Positions 17,390 to 26,810 of a stretch of 64,000 bases of DNA are shown piece by piece. Origin of the DNA: Herminiimonas arsenicoxydans (GTDB taxonomy: Bacteria; Pseudomonadota; Gammaproteobacteria; Burkholderiales; Burkholderiaceae_D); assembly GCA_000026125.1 (NCBI GenBank), contig CU207211.1:2790001-2854000 (forward strand). Direction: 5' to 3'. Position 1 is the stretch's first letter; the number at the start of each line of letters is the position of its first letter. The position numbers and the translations under genes were made by a program. The notes under the pieces were generated by a model. The model searched no databases. It was not told where the DNA came from and saw only the letters and a program-made list of their open reading frames with translations.

Positions 17390-17393
17390 CACG
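17385..17393. repeat. Right copy of the 9-bp direct repeat
   Basis: ACGTGCACG lies exactly where similarity to the intact thiolase gene stops (intact sequence continues AAATGAAACG). It is identical to the word at 14165-14173 at the other end of the segment. It also sits within a short inverted repeat, GCAAAC...GTTTGC. Confidence 0.5.
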
Positions 17394-17510
17394 TATGTTT
17401 GCGCCATGATGAATCGAAGTGTTCCTGCCACTTTCGCATATGATGAGCACCTTCCTGTAAGCGACATCAGGCGCACATGCAGGCAATTAATTTTTGGCAT
17501 GTGTAAAAAT

Positions 17511-18215
17511 ATGACGATCATCGACCTACCCTTTCGCGCAACCACGGAACAGGCTTGCGGCTGGCTGGCGCAGCAGACCGGTATGCCATGGACTCTGGCG
17601 CGCATGCTGGAGCATGGCTTGACGCCCTACGTCTGGCTGGATTATGACGCCGCCTATCCGGCGCTGTTCGGTGATGCAAATGGTGGTTATGCAGCGCCGA
17701 TTTTTTTCGAGGACGACACGCGGCAACTTGCCGCTGGCAGCGAAGATGTACTCATCACGATCACGAAAGACGCCTACAAGATAGTGACGCAACTCCCGCC
17801 ACCGGGCTTGCGCAGGGCCTTGCATGAGTTGCGTTTCCTGAAAAAGGATCTGGAATACCTGGTAAAAAAACTCAAGCGCGAGGCTGAGCCCGTCAAAGTC
17901 GAGGAAGCCAGGGAATCACAGGCCGGCATCAACAAGCAGGAAGTGTTGATCGCATTTTCCAGCCTGGTAAAAATCGATCTGGAACAGGCGCTGGCCAGCG
18001 GCGGCGGTATATTCGGCGATGAGGGCGCGAGGATTAAGGGCAGCGGAAAAAAGGCCAGGAACAAGGCCGTGTGGAATCCGGTCACGCTGGCGCTGGGATT
18101 GAATGATGTGTATCGAGTGCCGATGTCACATTTGAAAAAATCCTTCAATACGCATGCATTCTTGTACGCATGGGCTGCGGAATGGGAACATACGCTGGCG
18201 CTGCTGGGGAAATAA
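17511..18215 (+). CDS. Hypothetical protein
   Basis: A 234-residue soluble, charged protein I cannot assign. The N-terminal half contains MPWTLARMLEHGLTPYVWLD. The middle is a Lys/Glu-rich helix (LRFLKKDLEYLVKKLKREA). The C-terminus WNPVTLALGLNDVYRVPMSH looks like a small helical domain. No signal peptide or membrane segment is seen. The start is uncertain: ATGs at 17406, 17409, 17499 and 17511 are in frame and none has a good ribosome-binding site. It sits between the thiolase fragment and the intact thiolase gene, convergent with the latter. Confidence 0.65.
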   Translation: MTIIDLPFRATTEQACGWLAQQTGMPWTLARMLEHGLTPYVWLDYDAAYPALFGDANGGYAAPIFFEDDTRQLAAGSEDVLITITKDAYKIVTQLPPPGLRRALHELRFLKKDLEYLVKKLKREAEPVKVEEARESQAGINKQEVLIAFSSLVKIDLEQALASGGGIFGDEGARIKGSGKKARNKAVWNPVTLALGLNDVYRVPMSHLKKSFNTHAFLYAWAAEWEHTLALLGK

Positions 18216-18478
18216 CATGCGCTTGCAAGATACGAGTGCCCAGCCTGCAACTTGAACGGGATGCTGCCACAACCGTAGCAGCAACATCCTCGTCTTCATC
18301 CTTATGCAGTTGAATGGATGCCTTTGATTTCACCTTAAACAAGGTGCATCCACTTGCCGCCGGGATAGACGTTAAACGGTATCCGCCTTCGGCCTGGAAA
18401 TGCCGGCATCAGGCTCAAGTGTGAGCATACCGGCCGGGAAAGTGGGCCGGCAGTCACTCTGCCGCTTCACAGCCGAAA

Positions 18479-19675
18479 TTACATGCGCTCGAATATACCG
18501 GCGGCCCCCATGCCGGTTCCGACGCACATCGTGACCATGCCGTACTTCATATTTTTGCGGCGCAATGCATGGACTACAGTCGCCGAACGTATCGCGCCGG
18601 TTGCGCCGAGCGGATGACCGAGCGCAATCGCACCGCCCACAGGATTGACCCTGGCCGGATCAAGACCGAGATCCTGTATCACTGCCAGCGCCTGCGCGGC
18701 AAACGCTTCATTCAATTCTATCCAGTCCATCTGATCCTGCTTCAGGCCGGCAGCGCGCAAGGCTGCAGGGATCGCTTCCTTAGGTCCTATGCCCATGATT
18801 TCCGGCGGCACACCGCGTACTGCAAATGAAACGAAGCGCGCCAGTGGCGTCAGGTTGAATTGCCTGAGGATTTTTTCACTGACCAGTATCAGCGCGCCCG
18901 CACCATCCGAGGTTTGCGAACTATTGCCGGCGGTGACCGAACCTTTCGGCGCAAATACCGGTCGCAGTTTTGCCAGCGCTTCCAGGCTGGTATCGGCGCG
19001 CGCGCCTTCATCCATGTTGACCATGCGTGTCGTGATATCGATTTCTCCGCTGGACAGATTCGGAAAGCGTTCAACGATATCGACCGACGTCATCTCATTG
19101 TTGAATTCGCCGCTCTGCTGCGCCGCCAATGCCTTCAGATGCGAATTCAGCGCAAACTGATCCTGCGCTTCGCGCGATACTTTCCATTGCTCGGCAACGC
19201 GTTCGGCAGTCAGCCCCATACCGTAAGCCATGCCTATGTTTTCATCCTTGAAGATGCCCATATTCATGGCCGGATGGTGTCCCATCATCGGCACCATGGA
19301 CATGGACTCGGCACCACCTGCAATCATCACATCTGCTTCGCCGACGCGGATGCGGTCAGCCGCCATCGCAATCGCGGTCAGGCCGGAAGCACAGTAACGG
19401 TTGACGGTGACGCCGCCGACCGTCTTCGGCAAACCTGCCAGCAACACACCCATGCGCGCCATATTCAAACCCTGCTCCGCTTCCGGAAAGGAGCAGCCGA
19501 TGATCGCATCTTCGATCAGATTGGGATCGAGATCCGGCACTTGTGACAAGACCGACTGCAGCACGCGCACCAGCAGATCGTCAGGCCGCGTATTCCTGAA
19601 CATGCCGCGCGGCGCCTTGCCGATAGGCGTACGGGTCGCTGCAACGATGTAGGCATCTTGAAGTTGTTTGCTCAT
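18479..19675 (-). CDS. fadA: Acetyl-CoA acyltransferase (3-ketoacyl-CoA thiolase)
   Basis: A 398-residue thiolase for the last step of beta-oxidation. The acylated cysteine is C95 in VNRYCASGL. The general-base pair is H354 in GHPLGATG and C384 in CVGTGMG. The gene lies ten bases downstream of the FadB-like gene and forms an operon with it and the acyl-CoA dehydrogenase. A degenerate copy of its 3' end is found 1.1 kb further on at 17058-17389. Substrate range cannot be read from sequence; acetoacetyl-CoA thiolase activity is possible. Confidence 0.93.
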   Translation of the reverse strand: MSKQLQDAYIVAATRTPIGKAPRGMFRNTRPDDLLVRVLQSVLSQVPDLDPNLIEDAIIGCSFPEAEQGLNMARMGVLLAGLPKTVGGVTVNRYCASGLTAIAMAADRIRVGEADVMIAGGAESMSMVPMMGHHPAMNMGIFKDENIGMAYGMGLTAERVAEQWKVSREAQDQFALNSHLKALAAQQSGEFNNEMTSVDIVERFPNLSSGEIDITTRMVNMDEGARADTSLEALAKLRPVFAPKGSVTAGNSSQTSDGAGALILVSEKILRQFNLTPLARFVSFAVRGVPPEIMGIGPKEAIPAALRAAGLKQDQMDWIELNEAFAAQALAVIQDLGLDPARVNPVGGAIALGHPLGATGAIRSATVVHALRRKNMKYGMVTMCVGTGMGAAGIFERM

Positions 19676-19685
19676 CTTGTGCTCC

Positions 19686-22085
19686 TTAATTACGCACTGG
19701 CTTGCCAGTTTGCATCATGCCCATGATGCGCTCTTGGGTTTTTGGATGGTTCAGCAACTCCATGAACGCCTTGCGCTCGCGATCCAGCAGCCATTGTTCA
19801 TCCACCAGACTGCCCTGCTCGATCTCGCCGCCGCTGACAATCTCGGCGATCATCAGTCCCAGCTTGTAATCATGGGCCGAGATGAAACCACCGTCGCGCA
19901 TGTTGATCAGTTGCGCACCGATGGTGGCCAGGCCGTATTTCCCGGTGACCGGCACCAGCGCCTTGCGCGGCGCGCGATAGCCGGCATCGAACATCGCTCG
20001 CGCCTGCGTCTTCGCAATGTGCAGCAATTCATAGGGATTGAAGACGATGATGTCATCGCTCTTCAGGTAACCCATGGTTTGCGCTTCCAGCGCCGAACGC
20101 GACACGGCTGCCGTCGCAGCATTCATGTAGTAGTGCTTGAGGAATTGCAGGATATCGCTGCCTTTGGCTTCATGTGCCGCACGCACTGCCGCCTCCTTCA
20201 AGCCGCCACCGGCAGGAATCAGGCCCACGCCGACTTCAACCAGTCCGATATACGATTCAATGGAAGCCACACGTTTTGCAGCATGCAGCAGCAATTCGCA
20301 ACCGCCGCCCAATGCCAGGCCGGCCACGGCTGCCACCACCGGCACGTTGGCATACTTCATCGCCTGATGCGCCTGCTGCAGCTTGACCACTTCCGGCTCG
20401 ATCGCCTTGACCCCGCCGGACATGAACAGCGGCAGCATCGATTGCAGATCGGCGCCGGCCGAGAAGGCGCCACCTTCGGCTGCATCGGCATGCCAGATCA
20501 CCAGTCCCTTGTAATTCTTTTCGGCTTCTGCGATGGCCTTGCCTATGCCGGCAGTGACCTCGGAGCCGATCACGTGCATCTTGGTCTTGAAGGACAGAAT
20601 CAATACATCGTCATCCTGATGCCAGATGCGTACCGAATCGTCTTCATGGAAAGTCGTACCGGCCGTGCTGCCGTTTGCCGCCTGATCGCCCACCAGTCCG
20701 GCGCGGAACACCTGGCGTTGATAGACAGGCAGATTCGAGCGCACCACATATTTATTTTGTACCGGCGACCACGAACCGTTTGCCGTATGCACACCCGCAT
20801 TTTTCGCCACCGGGCCATCGAATACCCACGCCGGCAGAGCCGCATTGCTGAGTGCCTTGCCTGCGTCTATATCTTCCTTGACCCAGCTCGCAATCTGCTG
20901 CCAGCCCGACGCTTGCCAGGTTTCAAACGGGCCGTGCGTCCAGCCGAAACCCCAGCGCAAGGCAAAATCGACATCGCGCGCATTGTCGGCCACCGTTTCA
21001 AGATGGACCGCAATGTAGTGAAATACATCGCGGAAAATAGCCCACAGAAATTGCGCCTGCGGATGGCTCGAATCGTGCAGTGCCTGCATGCGCCTGGCCG
21101 GATCTTTTTCCTTCAGGATGCGGCCAATCAGATCGTCCGCCTTGCCGCCACCTGCGACATAATCTGCCTTGGCCGGATCAATGCGCAAAATATCCTTGCC
21201 GACCTTCTTGTAAAAACCGGCACCGGCTTTTTGTCCCAGCGCACCGCCGCCTATCAGTCTGGTGAGTATCTCCGGTGTTTTATACACCGGAAAAAACGGA
21301 TCATCCTGCAGCGTGTTCTGCATCGTTGTGATGACGTGCGCCATCGTATCCAGCCCGACCACATCGGCGGTACGGAAGGTGCCGGATTTGGCGCGCCCCA
21401 GTTTGCTGCCGGTCAGATCATCGACCACATCGACCGACAAGCCGAATTTTTCCGCCTCGTGCATGGTCGCCAGCATGCCGAAGATGCCGACGCGGTTGGC
21501 AATGAAGTTGGGCGTATCGAAAGCGCGTACTACGCCCTTGCCCAGAGTCGAAGTCAGAAAGCCTTCGAGCTGGTCGAGGATTTCCGGACTGGTTGCCGCA
21601 GTCGGGATCAGTTCCACCAGATGCATATAGCGGGGCGGATTGAAGAAATGCACGCCGCAGAAACGCGCCTTCAAATCGGCATCGAAACCTTCCGCCAGTG
21701 CCGTGATGGACAGACCTGAAGTATTCGAGGCAAAGATCGCGTTCGGCGCGATATGCGGCGCGACCTTCTTGTACAGGTCGTGCTTCCAGTCCATGCGCTC
21801 GGCAATCGCTTCGATGATCAGATCGCACTCTCCGAGTTTTTCCAGATCGTCGGCGTAATTCGCCACCTCGATCAGGGCCGCGTGATCCGGATTGGCAAGC
21901 GGCGCCGGACTGAGTTTTTTCAGATTGGCCAGCGCGCGCAGCACCACGCCGTTTTGATCTCCGTCCTTGCCCGGCAAGTCGAACAGCACTACCGGCACCT
22001 TGGCGTTGACGCAATGCGCGGCGATCTGCGCCCCCATCACGCCTGCTCCCAGAACCGCCACTTTTTTAACGATGAAATTTGCCAT
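19686..22085 (-). CDS. 3-hydroxyacyl-CoA dehydrogenase/enoyl-CoA hydratase fusion (FadB-like)
   Basis: A 799-residue bifunctional beta-oxidation enzyme. The dehydrogenase part comes first: an NAD-binding VAVLGAGVMGAQIAAHCV at residues 8-25 and the C-terminal HCDH domains to about residue 430. The crotonase-type hydratase part follows with GLALGGGCELLLHA near residue 600. This order is the reverse of E. coli FadB and typical of the betaproteobacterial version. It is located between acyl-CoA dehydrogenase and thiolase genes with short gaps. Confidence 0.93.
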   Translation of the reverse strand: MANFIVKKVAVLGAGVMGAQIAAHCVNAKVPVVLFDLPGKDGDQNGVVLRALANLKKLSPAPLANPDHAALIEVANYADDLEKLGECDLIIEAIAERMDWKHDLYKKVAPHIAPNAIFASNTSGLSITALAEGFDADLKARFCGVHFFNPPRYMHLVELIPTAATSPEILDQLEGFLTSTLGKGVVRAFDTPNFIANRVGIFGMLATMHEAEKFGLSVDVVDDLTGSKLGRAKSGTFRTADVVGLDTMAHVITTMQNTLQDDPFFPVYKTPEILTRLIGGGALGQKAGAGFYKKVGKDILRIDPAKADYVAGGGKADDLIGRILKEKDPARRMQALHDSSHPQAQFLWAIFRDVFHYIAVHLETVADNARDVDFALRWGFGWTHGPFETWQASGWQQIASWVKEDIDAGKALSNAALPAWVFDGPVAKNAGVHTANGSWSPVQNKYVVRSNLPVYQRQVFRAGLVGDQAANGSTAGTTFHEDDSVRIWHQDDDVLILSFKTKMHVIGSEVTAGIGKAIAEAEKNYKGLVIWHADAAEGGAFSAGADLQSMLPLFMSGGVKAIEPEVVKLQQAHQAMKYANVPVVAAVAGLALGGGCELLLHAAKRVASIESYIGLVEVGVGLIPAGGGLKEAAVRAAHEAKGSDILQFLKHYYMNAATAAVSRSALEAQTMGYLKSDDIIVFNPYELLHIAKTQARAMFDAGYRAPRKALVPVTGKYGLATIGAQLINMRDGGFISAHDYKLGLMIAEIVSGGEIEQGSLVDEQWLLDRERKAFMELLNHPKTQERIMGMMQTGKPVRN

Positions 22086-22133
22086 GCCTGAACCTCTTGG
22101 TGAATGGAGTACGCATCATGTAGCGATCAAACC

Positions 22134-23924
22134 TTAAAACAGTTCCGCATCCAGCGCCATCAGATTGGCGGAACCGGAGCGCGCCTGACGGATCAGCATC
22201 GCAGTTTCCGGCAACAGCCGCGCGAAATAGAAACGCGAGGTCGCCAGCTTGGCCTTGTAGAAATTATCGCCACCATCCTGCTTGGCCAAAGCGAGCCTGG
22301 CCATTTGTGCAAAGAAGTAGGCATACACGAGATGCCCGGCCACACGCAGATAGGGTACCGCCGCAGCCCCGGCTTCATCCGGATTCTGGAACGCCTTCAT
22401 GCCGATTTCCATCGTCAGCTTGGTGACTTTTTCAGCCAGATCAGCCAGCGGCGTGATGAATTCCGACATCGCTTCATCGGTGCCGTTTTCTTCTATGAAA
22501 ACGCGTATTTTTTCGCCGAACTTGCGCAGCTTGGCGCCGTTATCCAGCAGTATTTTCCGGCCCAGCAAATCCAGCGACTGGATGGTGTTGGTGCCTTCGT
22601 AAATCATGTTGATACGCGCATCGCGCACGTATTGCTCCATGCCCCATTCGGCAATGTAACCGTGGCCGCCGTATACCTGCATCGCTTCCGACGTCGCAAT
22701 CCAGCCGTTATCGGTGAGGAAGGCCTTGATGATGGGCGTCAGCAAGGCGACTTCATCGGCGGCGTCCTTGCGCACGGCTTCATCCGGATGATTCAGTTCG
22801 CGATCGATTTGCAGCGCAACGTAGGAACTGAAGGCCCGGCCGCCTTCGGCATAGGCTTTTGCCGTGAGCAGCATGCGCCGTACATCGGGATGCACGATGA
22901 TGGGGTCGGCCGGCTTGTCGGCTGCTTTCACACCGGTCAGACTACGCATTTGCAGACGGTCTTTCGCATAAAGCAGGGCATTCTGATAGGCGACTTCCGT
23001 CAGCCCCAGTGATTGCATGCCGACACCGAGACGTGCTGCATTCATCATTACGAACATCGCATTCAAACCCTTGTTCGGCTGGCCTATCATCCAGCCGGTC
23101 GCGCCGTCGATATTCATCTGGCAGGTCGCATTGCCGTGGATGCCCATCTTCTCTTCCAGCGCGCCGCAGAAAATCGGATTGCGCGCACCCAGGGTGCCGT
23201 CGGCATTCGGCAGGAACTTCGGCACGATGAACAGCGATATCCCATGCGTGCCTTGCGGCGCATCCGGCAACCGTGCCAGCACCAGATGCAGGATGTTCTG
23301 CACCATGTCGTGTTCGCCGGCGGAAATGAAAATCTTGCTGCCTGTGATCTTGTAGGAGCCGTCCGCCTGCGGTTCCGCTTTTGAACGCAGCAAGCCCAGA
23401 TCGGTACCGCAATGCGCTTCCGTCAGGCACATGGTGCCGGTCCATTCGCCGGAAACCAGCTTCGGCAGATACAGCGCCTTCTGTTCCGCGGTCCCGTGTT
23501 CATGCAGGCATTCGTAGGCGCCATGCGACAGGCCCGGATACATGGTCCACGCCTGATTCGACGAGTTCAGCATTTCAAAGAAGGAGTTTTGCAGCACCAT
23601 GGGCAAACCCTGGCCGCCGTATTCCGGATCGCACGACAGCGACGGCCAGCCGGCAGCCACATATTGCGCGTAAGCCGCCTTGAACCCTGCCGGCGGCGTG
23701 ACTTCATGTGTGACGGGATCGAGTGTGCAACCTTCGCGGTCGCCTGAATGATTCAGCGGGAACAATACTTCGGAGGTGAACTTGCCGCCCTCTTCCAGCA
23801 CCTGATTGATGATGTCGGCATCGATATCGACATATTTCTGCATCTGCTTCAACTCATCTTCGGCATGCAGCAATTCGTGCAGTACAAACTGCATGTCGCG
23901 CAACGGTGCAATGTATTGACCCAT
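22134..23924 (-). CDS. Acyl-CoA dehydrogenase, DmdC-like subfamily
   Basis: A 596-residue FAD enzyme for the first step of beta-oxidation. Its N-terminal YIAPLRDMQFVLHELL and C-terminal extension place it in the long subfamily that includes 3-methylmercaptopropionyl-CoA dehydrogenase. CLTEAHCGTDLGLLRS forms part of the FAD/substrate site. IYEGTNTIQSLDLLGRK carries the expected catalytic Glu position. It is first gene of the minus-strand operon with the FadB-like and thiolase genes. The exact acyl substrate is unknown; a straight-chain fatty acyl-CoA is most likely given the neighbours. Confidence 0.92.
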   Translation of the reverse strand: MGQYIAPLRDMQFVLHELLHAEDELKQMQKYVDIDADIINQVLEEGGKFTSEVLFPLNHSGDREGCTLDPVTHEVTPPAGFKAAYAQYVAAGWPSLSCDPEYGGQGLPMVLQNSFFEMLNSSNQAWTMYPGLSHGAYECLHEHGTAEQKALYLPKLVSGEWTGTMCLTEAHCGTDLGLLRSKAEPQADGSYKITGSKIFISAGEHDMVQNILHLVLARLPDAPQGTHGISLFIVPKFLPNADGTLGARNPIFCGALEEKMGIHGNATCQMNIDGATGWMIGQPNKGLNAMFVMMNAARLGVGMQSLGLTEVAYQNALLYAKDRLQMRSLTGVKAADKPADPIIVHPDVRRMLLTAKAYAEGGRAFSSYVALQIDRELNHPDEAVRKDAADEVALLTPIIKAFLTDNGWIATSEAMQVYGGHGYIAEWGMEQYVRDARINMIYEGTNTIQSLDLLGRKILLDNGAKLRKFGEKIRVFIEENGTDEAMSEFITPLADLAEKVTKLTMEIGMKAFQNPDEAGAAAVPYLRVAGHLVYAYFFAQMARLALAKQDGGDNFYKAKLATSRFYFARLLPETAMLIRQARSGSANLMALDAELF

Positions 23925-24006
23925 GTACGTCTCCTCACGGCTGATAATTGATTTGTAAAATCCATACTATCGCATGCTGCTCACCAGCACCATGTCGACC
24001 ACAATC

Positions 24007-24387
24007 CTATTGATTCGTTTTATCCAGCAGGCGCCGATCACGCTTGGTAGGCCGGCCCTTGATAGTCATACCCGGTTCCTTGAAGAATTTCCTTTTATCC
24101 GCTTCCTGCTGCCGTTTGACGATGCTTTCCTCTGTCTCTGCATACAGCTTCTGGGCCATCTCGGCCGAACCGCGTACATCCGACAAGCCGCGCACCAGCA
24201 CTTCCCATACGCTGGAACCATTATCTATCTGCACCAGGTCGCCACACCTGACATTGCGAGCCGGCTTGATGCGTTCGCGCTCTATTCTGACCTTTCCGTT
24301 GTCGACCGCGTCGCTCGCCAGCGTCCGCGTCTTGAAAAATCGTGCCGCCCACAACCACTTGTCTATGCGTACGGATTCTGTCGTCAT
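24007..24387 (-). CDS. hslR: Hsp15-type S4 RNA-binding protein
   Basis: A 126-residue heat-shock ribosome-rescue protein. The S4 domain occupies the first 60 residues (RIDKWLWAARFFKTRTLASD). The C-terminal half is basic. E. coli Hsp15 binds free 50S subunits that carry a stalled nascent chain. The downstream neighbour is the acyl-CoA dehydrogenase gene, whose start is about 80 bases away, so co-transcription is uncertain. Confidence 0.88.
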   Translation of the reverse strand: MTTESVRIDKWLWAARFFKTRTLASDAVDNGKVRIERERIKPARNVRCGDLVQIDNGSSVWEVLVRGLSDVRGSAEMAQKLYAETEESIVKRQQEADKRKFFKEPGMTIKGRPTKRDRRLLDKTNQ

Positions 24388-24641
24388 GTCGCGTGCTCAT
24401 AGTTGCATTATCAAAGCATCATTGTAGCCACCCCGGCAAGAAACCGCTGCGTAAAAAATCCGCGCGGCAGGGTTGCATGACTGCTCGTACCTTGCTGATG
24501 CGGCAAATGCAAACTTATGAAAAAATGAACCAAACGACAATTCTTTAAGCTCTTTTACAAAAGGAAAGATGCTATTTTGACTGCAATAAAAATCTAACTT
24601 CCAGGCACTCTCTGTGCCGACAAAATAAAAAAGGAGGCATT

Positions 24642-25502
24642 GTGTCCAAGCAGTCGCCAAATATTGCACCGGCACATCTGCTCGCACCTGATTTTTCACT
24701 GGACAATATTCCGCCCCGCCCCGCGCTGCTGATGGCCTTGCAACGCGAAATACAGCAGGACAATCCCAACAGCAAAAAATTTGCCAGCCTGATCCGGCGC
24801 GATGTGGCAATGGCCGGCACGCTGCTGCAAATCGCCAATTCCGCCTTCTTCAATCTGGGCCGCCACATTGCAAGTGTGGAAGAAGCCATTACCCTGATAG
24901 GACTGAATCAATGCAATGCCATCATGTCCGGATTGATACTCAAGAAATCGCTGGGTTTCGGCAACAAGATGATGGCGCGCTTCTGGGACGGTTCCGAAAA
25001 ACGCGCCATCGGCCTCAGCATACTGGCCAAAAGAACGCGCAATCTTCCTTCTGAAATCGCATACAGCTTCGGCCTTTTCTGCGACACCGGCATTCCTTTG
25101 CTGAAGGGTGCCTTTCCGAAAACCTATCTGGACACGCTGCTGCAAGCCAATCGCAAGGCGGCTGAGGAATTTTTGCAGGTAGAAGATGAACGGCATGGCG
25201 TCAACCACACGGTCATAGGCGCACTGCTGGCGGAACGCTGGTCGCTGGCGCCGGAAGTGGTACTGGCCATACGCATGCATCACACACCGCAGGTGCTGTT
25301 CGACAAGGCATTTCCTCCCGTCGTGCGCACCTTGATCGCACTCAACCATGTCGTGGAAAAGGCGATCCAGGAATATCGTGGTCAGACTGAATCGCTGGAA
25401 TGGATGGAAGCCGGCACCCATGTTTGCAGGGCTTTGCGCATCTCGCCGCGAGAAGTCGATAGCCTGTGCGAGTTATTGATCCAGCGCTTTCGGGCTTACT
25501 GA
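24642..25502 (+). CDS. HDOD domain protein
   Basis: A 286-residue signalling protein with a single HDOD domain (about residues 15-215; LIRRDVAMAGTLLQIANSAF and EEAITLIGLNQCNAIM). The HDOD fold resembles the HD phosphohydrolase but lacks its catalytic His-Asp pair. The domain is linked to motility, biofilm and two-component signalling in proteobacteria. The start is a GTG with a strong AAGGAGG seven bases upstream. It stands alone on the plus strand. Confidence 0.88.
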   Translation: MSKQSPNIAPAHLLAPDFSLDNIPPRPALLMALQREIQQDNPNSKKFASLIRRDVAMAGTLLQIANSAFFNLGRHIASVEEAITLIGLNQCNAIMSGLILKKSLGFGNKMMARFWDGSEKRAIGLSILAKRTRNLPSEIAYSFGLFCDTGIPLLKGAFPKTYLDTLLQANRKAAEEFLQVEDERHGVNHTVIGALLAERWSLAPEVVLAIRMHHTPQVLFDKAFPPVVRTLIALNHVVEKAIQEYRGQTESLEWMEAGTHVCRALRISPREVDSLCELLIQRFRAY

Positions 25503-25523
25503 ATACCGGCTGCCTGCATCAGG

Positions 25524-26690
25524 CTACTCGGCTGATTTGCCCCAGGTAATCAGGCGCAACATGCTTTTATAGACCTGGTAAGCGAAGCGATAAAAAATCC
25601 GCTTGTACAAGGGGATCTTGTCGAACTCGGATAAATCGACCGGCACGCCATCGGCCACGCCATGTTCGATATGCGCGCGTAATTTTTTCGCGAAGTCGGC
25701 ATCGAGCACAACCACGTTTGCTTCCTGATTTACAAACAGGCTGAAGCCATCGTAATTGCTGGAACCTATAGTGGCCCAGTTATCGTCGACCACCGCCACC
25801 TTGCCATGCAATTGCGTCTTGCGGTATTCGACGATCTTCACCCCGCACTTCAGCAACTTGGGATAGAACGAACGTGCAATCACATCCTGAAAACGATATT
25901 GGCCCACACCCAGCAGCAAGGTGACATCAACGCCGCGCAATGCAGCCGACGACAAGCCTTTGCGCAATTTCCTTCCGGGTGCGAAATACGGATTCGCCAG
26001 CATGGCCGATTCGCGCGCACCGCCCAGCGCCTTCAAATAGGCATTTTGTATCGTACGGCGATTGTGCAAGTTGTCGCGTACCACCAAGCCGGCCACCATC
26101 GCTACGCGCGCATCTGTCGGCCTGCGCCTGTGCTGCTCCCTGTAAGTAGCCCAGCGCGTACGCCAACTAAGATTGCCAAGGCGTACCCAATGCACTGCCA
26201 TTTCCCAATGGATGCTTGCTACCAGCGGACCGCTAATGCGCACGCCGAAATCCCAACGCGGCGCCGGCAGAAGGATACGAGGGTCGTCGTCATTGCGCAT
26301 GTCGTCCACGATATTCAAACCGCCAAGAAACGCCGCCACGCGATCCACCACGCACAATTTCCGGTGCATGCGTGCGATGCCGCGCACAAACCATGGATTG
26401 AAACTGCGATACGCTACCCCCGCGGCCTGAAAATCGCGCTGCAATACTTTCGATTGCGCATTGCCGGTGCCTACCCAGTCTGTCATGACGTTGACGATTA
26501 CGCCGCGCTGCGCTGCGCGCACCAGTGCAGCCTTGACTGCATCAGCCGTTTCATCGGCGGCGAAAATATATGTTTCGAGATAAATTTCCGACTTGGCGGC
26601 ATCGAACGCTTCGATCAGCGCCGGGAAGTACTCCGCGCCGCAATATAAAAGCTGGATATCATTTTGACCGACGAAGCTGACCGAGCGCAT
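25524..26690 (-). CDS. clsB: Cardiolipin synthase, ClsB type
   Basis: Phospholipase-D family enzyme of 388 residues that makes cardiolipin from phosphatidyl donors. Two HKD catalytic motifs are complete: H109-K111-D116 and H295-K297-D302. It lacks the N-terminal membrane hairpin of ClsA, and its length matches ClsB. It is preceded by an endonuclease/exonuclease/phosphatase gene, the same pairing as ybhP-clsB in E. coli. Confidence 0.88.
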   Translation of the reverse strand: MRSVSFVGQNDIQLLYCGAEYFPALIEAFDAAKSEIYLETYIFAADETADAVKAALVRAAQRGVIVNVMTDWVGTGNAQSKVLQRDFQAAGVAYRSFNPWFVRGIARMHRKLCVVDRVAAFLGGLNIVDDMRNDDDPRILLPAPRWDFGVRISGPLVASIHWEMAVHWVRLGNLSWRTRWATYREQHRRRPTDARVAMVAGLVVRDNLHNRRTIQNAYLKALGGARESAMLANPYFAPGRKLRKGLSSAALRGVDVTLLLGVGQYRFQDVIARSFYPKLLKCGVKIVEYRKTQLHGKVAVVDDNWATIGSSNYDGFSLFVNQEANVVVLDADFAKKLRAHIEHGVADGVPVDLSEFDKIPLYKRIFYRFAYQVYKSMLRLITWGKSAE

Positions 26691-26752
26691 AAGCAGAGAC
26701 TACCTTGCAACGAATGATAAGGCGGGCATAAGCGGCATTGCCTGTGTAATTT

Positions 26753-26778
26753 CGGACGCATGCACGCGTCCGTTTTTT
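26753..26778 (+). terminator. Intrinsic terminator-like hairpin on the plus strand
   Basis: CGGACGC (26753-26759) pairs perfectly with GCGTCCG (26766-26772), followed by six T at 26773-26778. The flanking genes are both on the minus strand and there is no T-tract in that direction, so its cognate transcript is not evident. Confidence 0.6.
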
Positions 26779-26810
26779 ATCGAACTTATCAATGGCCGAT
26801 CAGGCCGACA

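Noticed and set aside
14161..17393. Segment as an insertion sequence or integron cassette
   Set aside because: No transposase, integrase, terminal inverted repeats or attC-like site was seen; fragment homology at both ends better fits recombination with related DNA.
18430..18450. CCGGCC/GGCCGG hairpin downstream of the thiolase gene
   Set aside because: Only six base pairs and no T-tract; may be chance in GC-rich DNA.
19668..21719. Open plus-strand frame of 683 codons opposite the FadB-like gene
   Set aside because: Shadow frame; the minus strand encodes a complete enzyme with all motifs.
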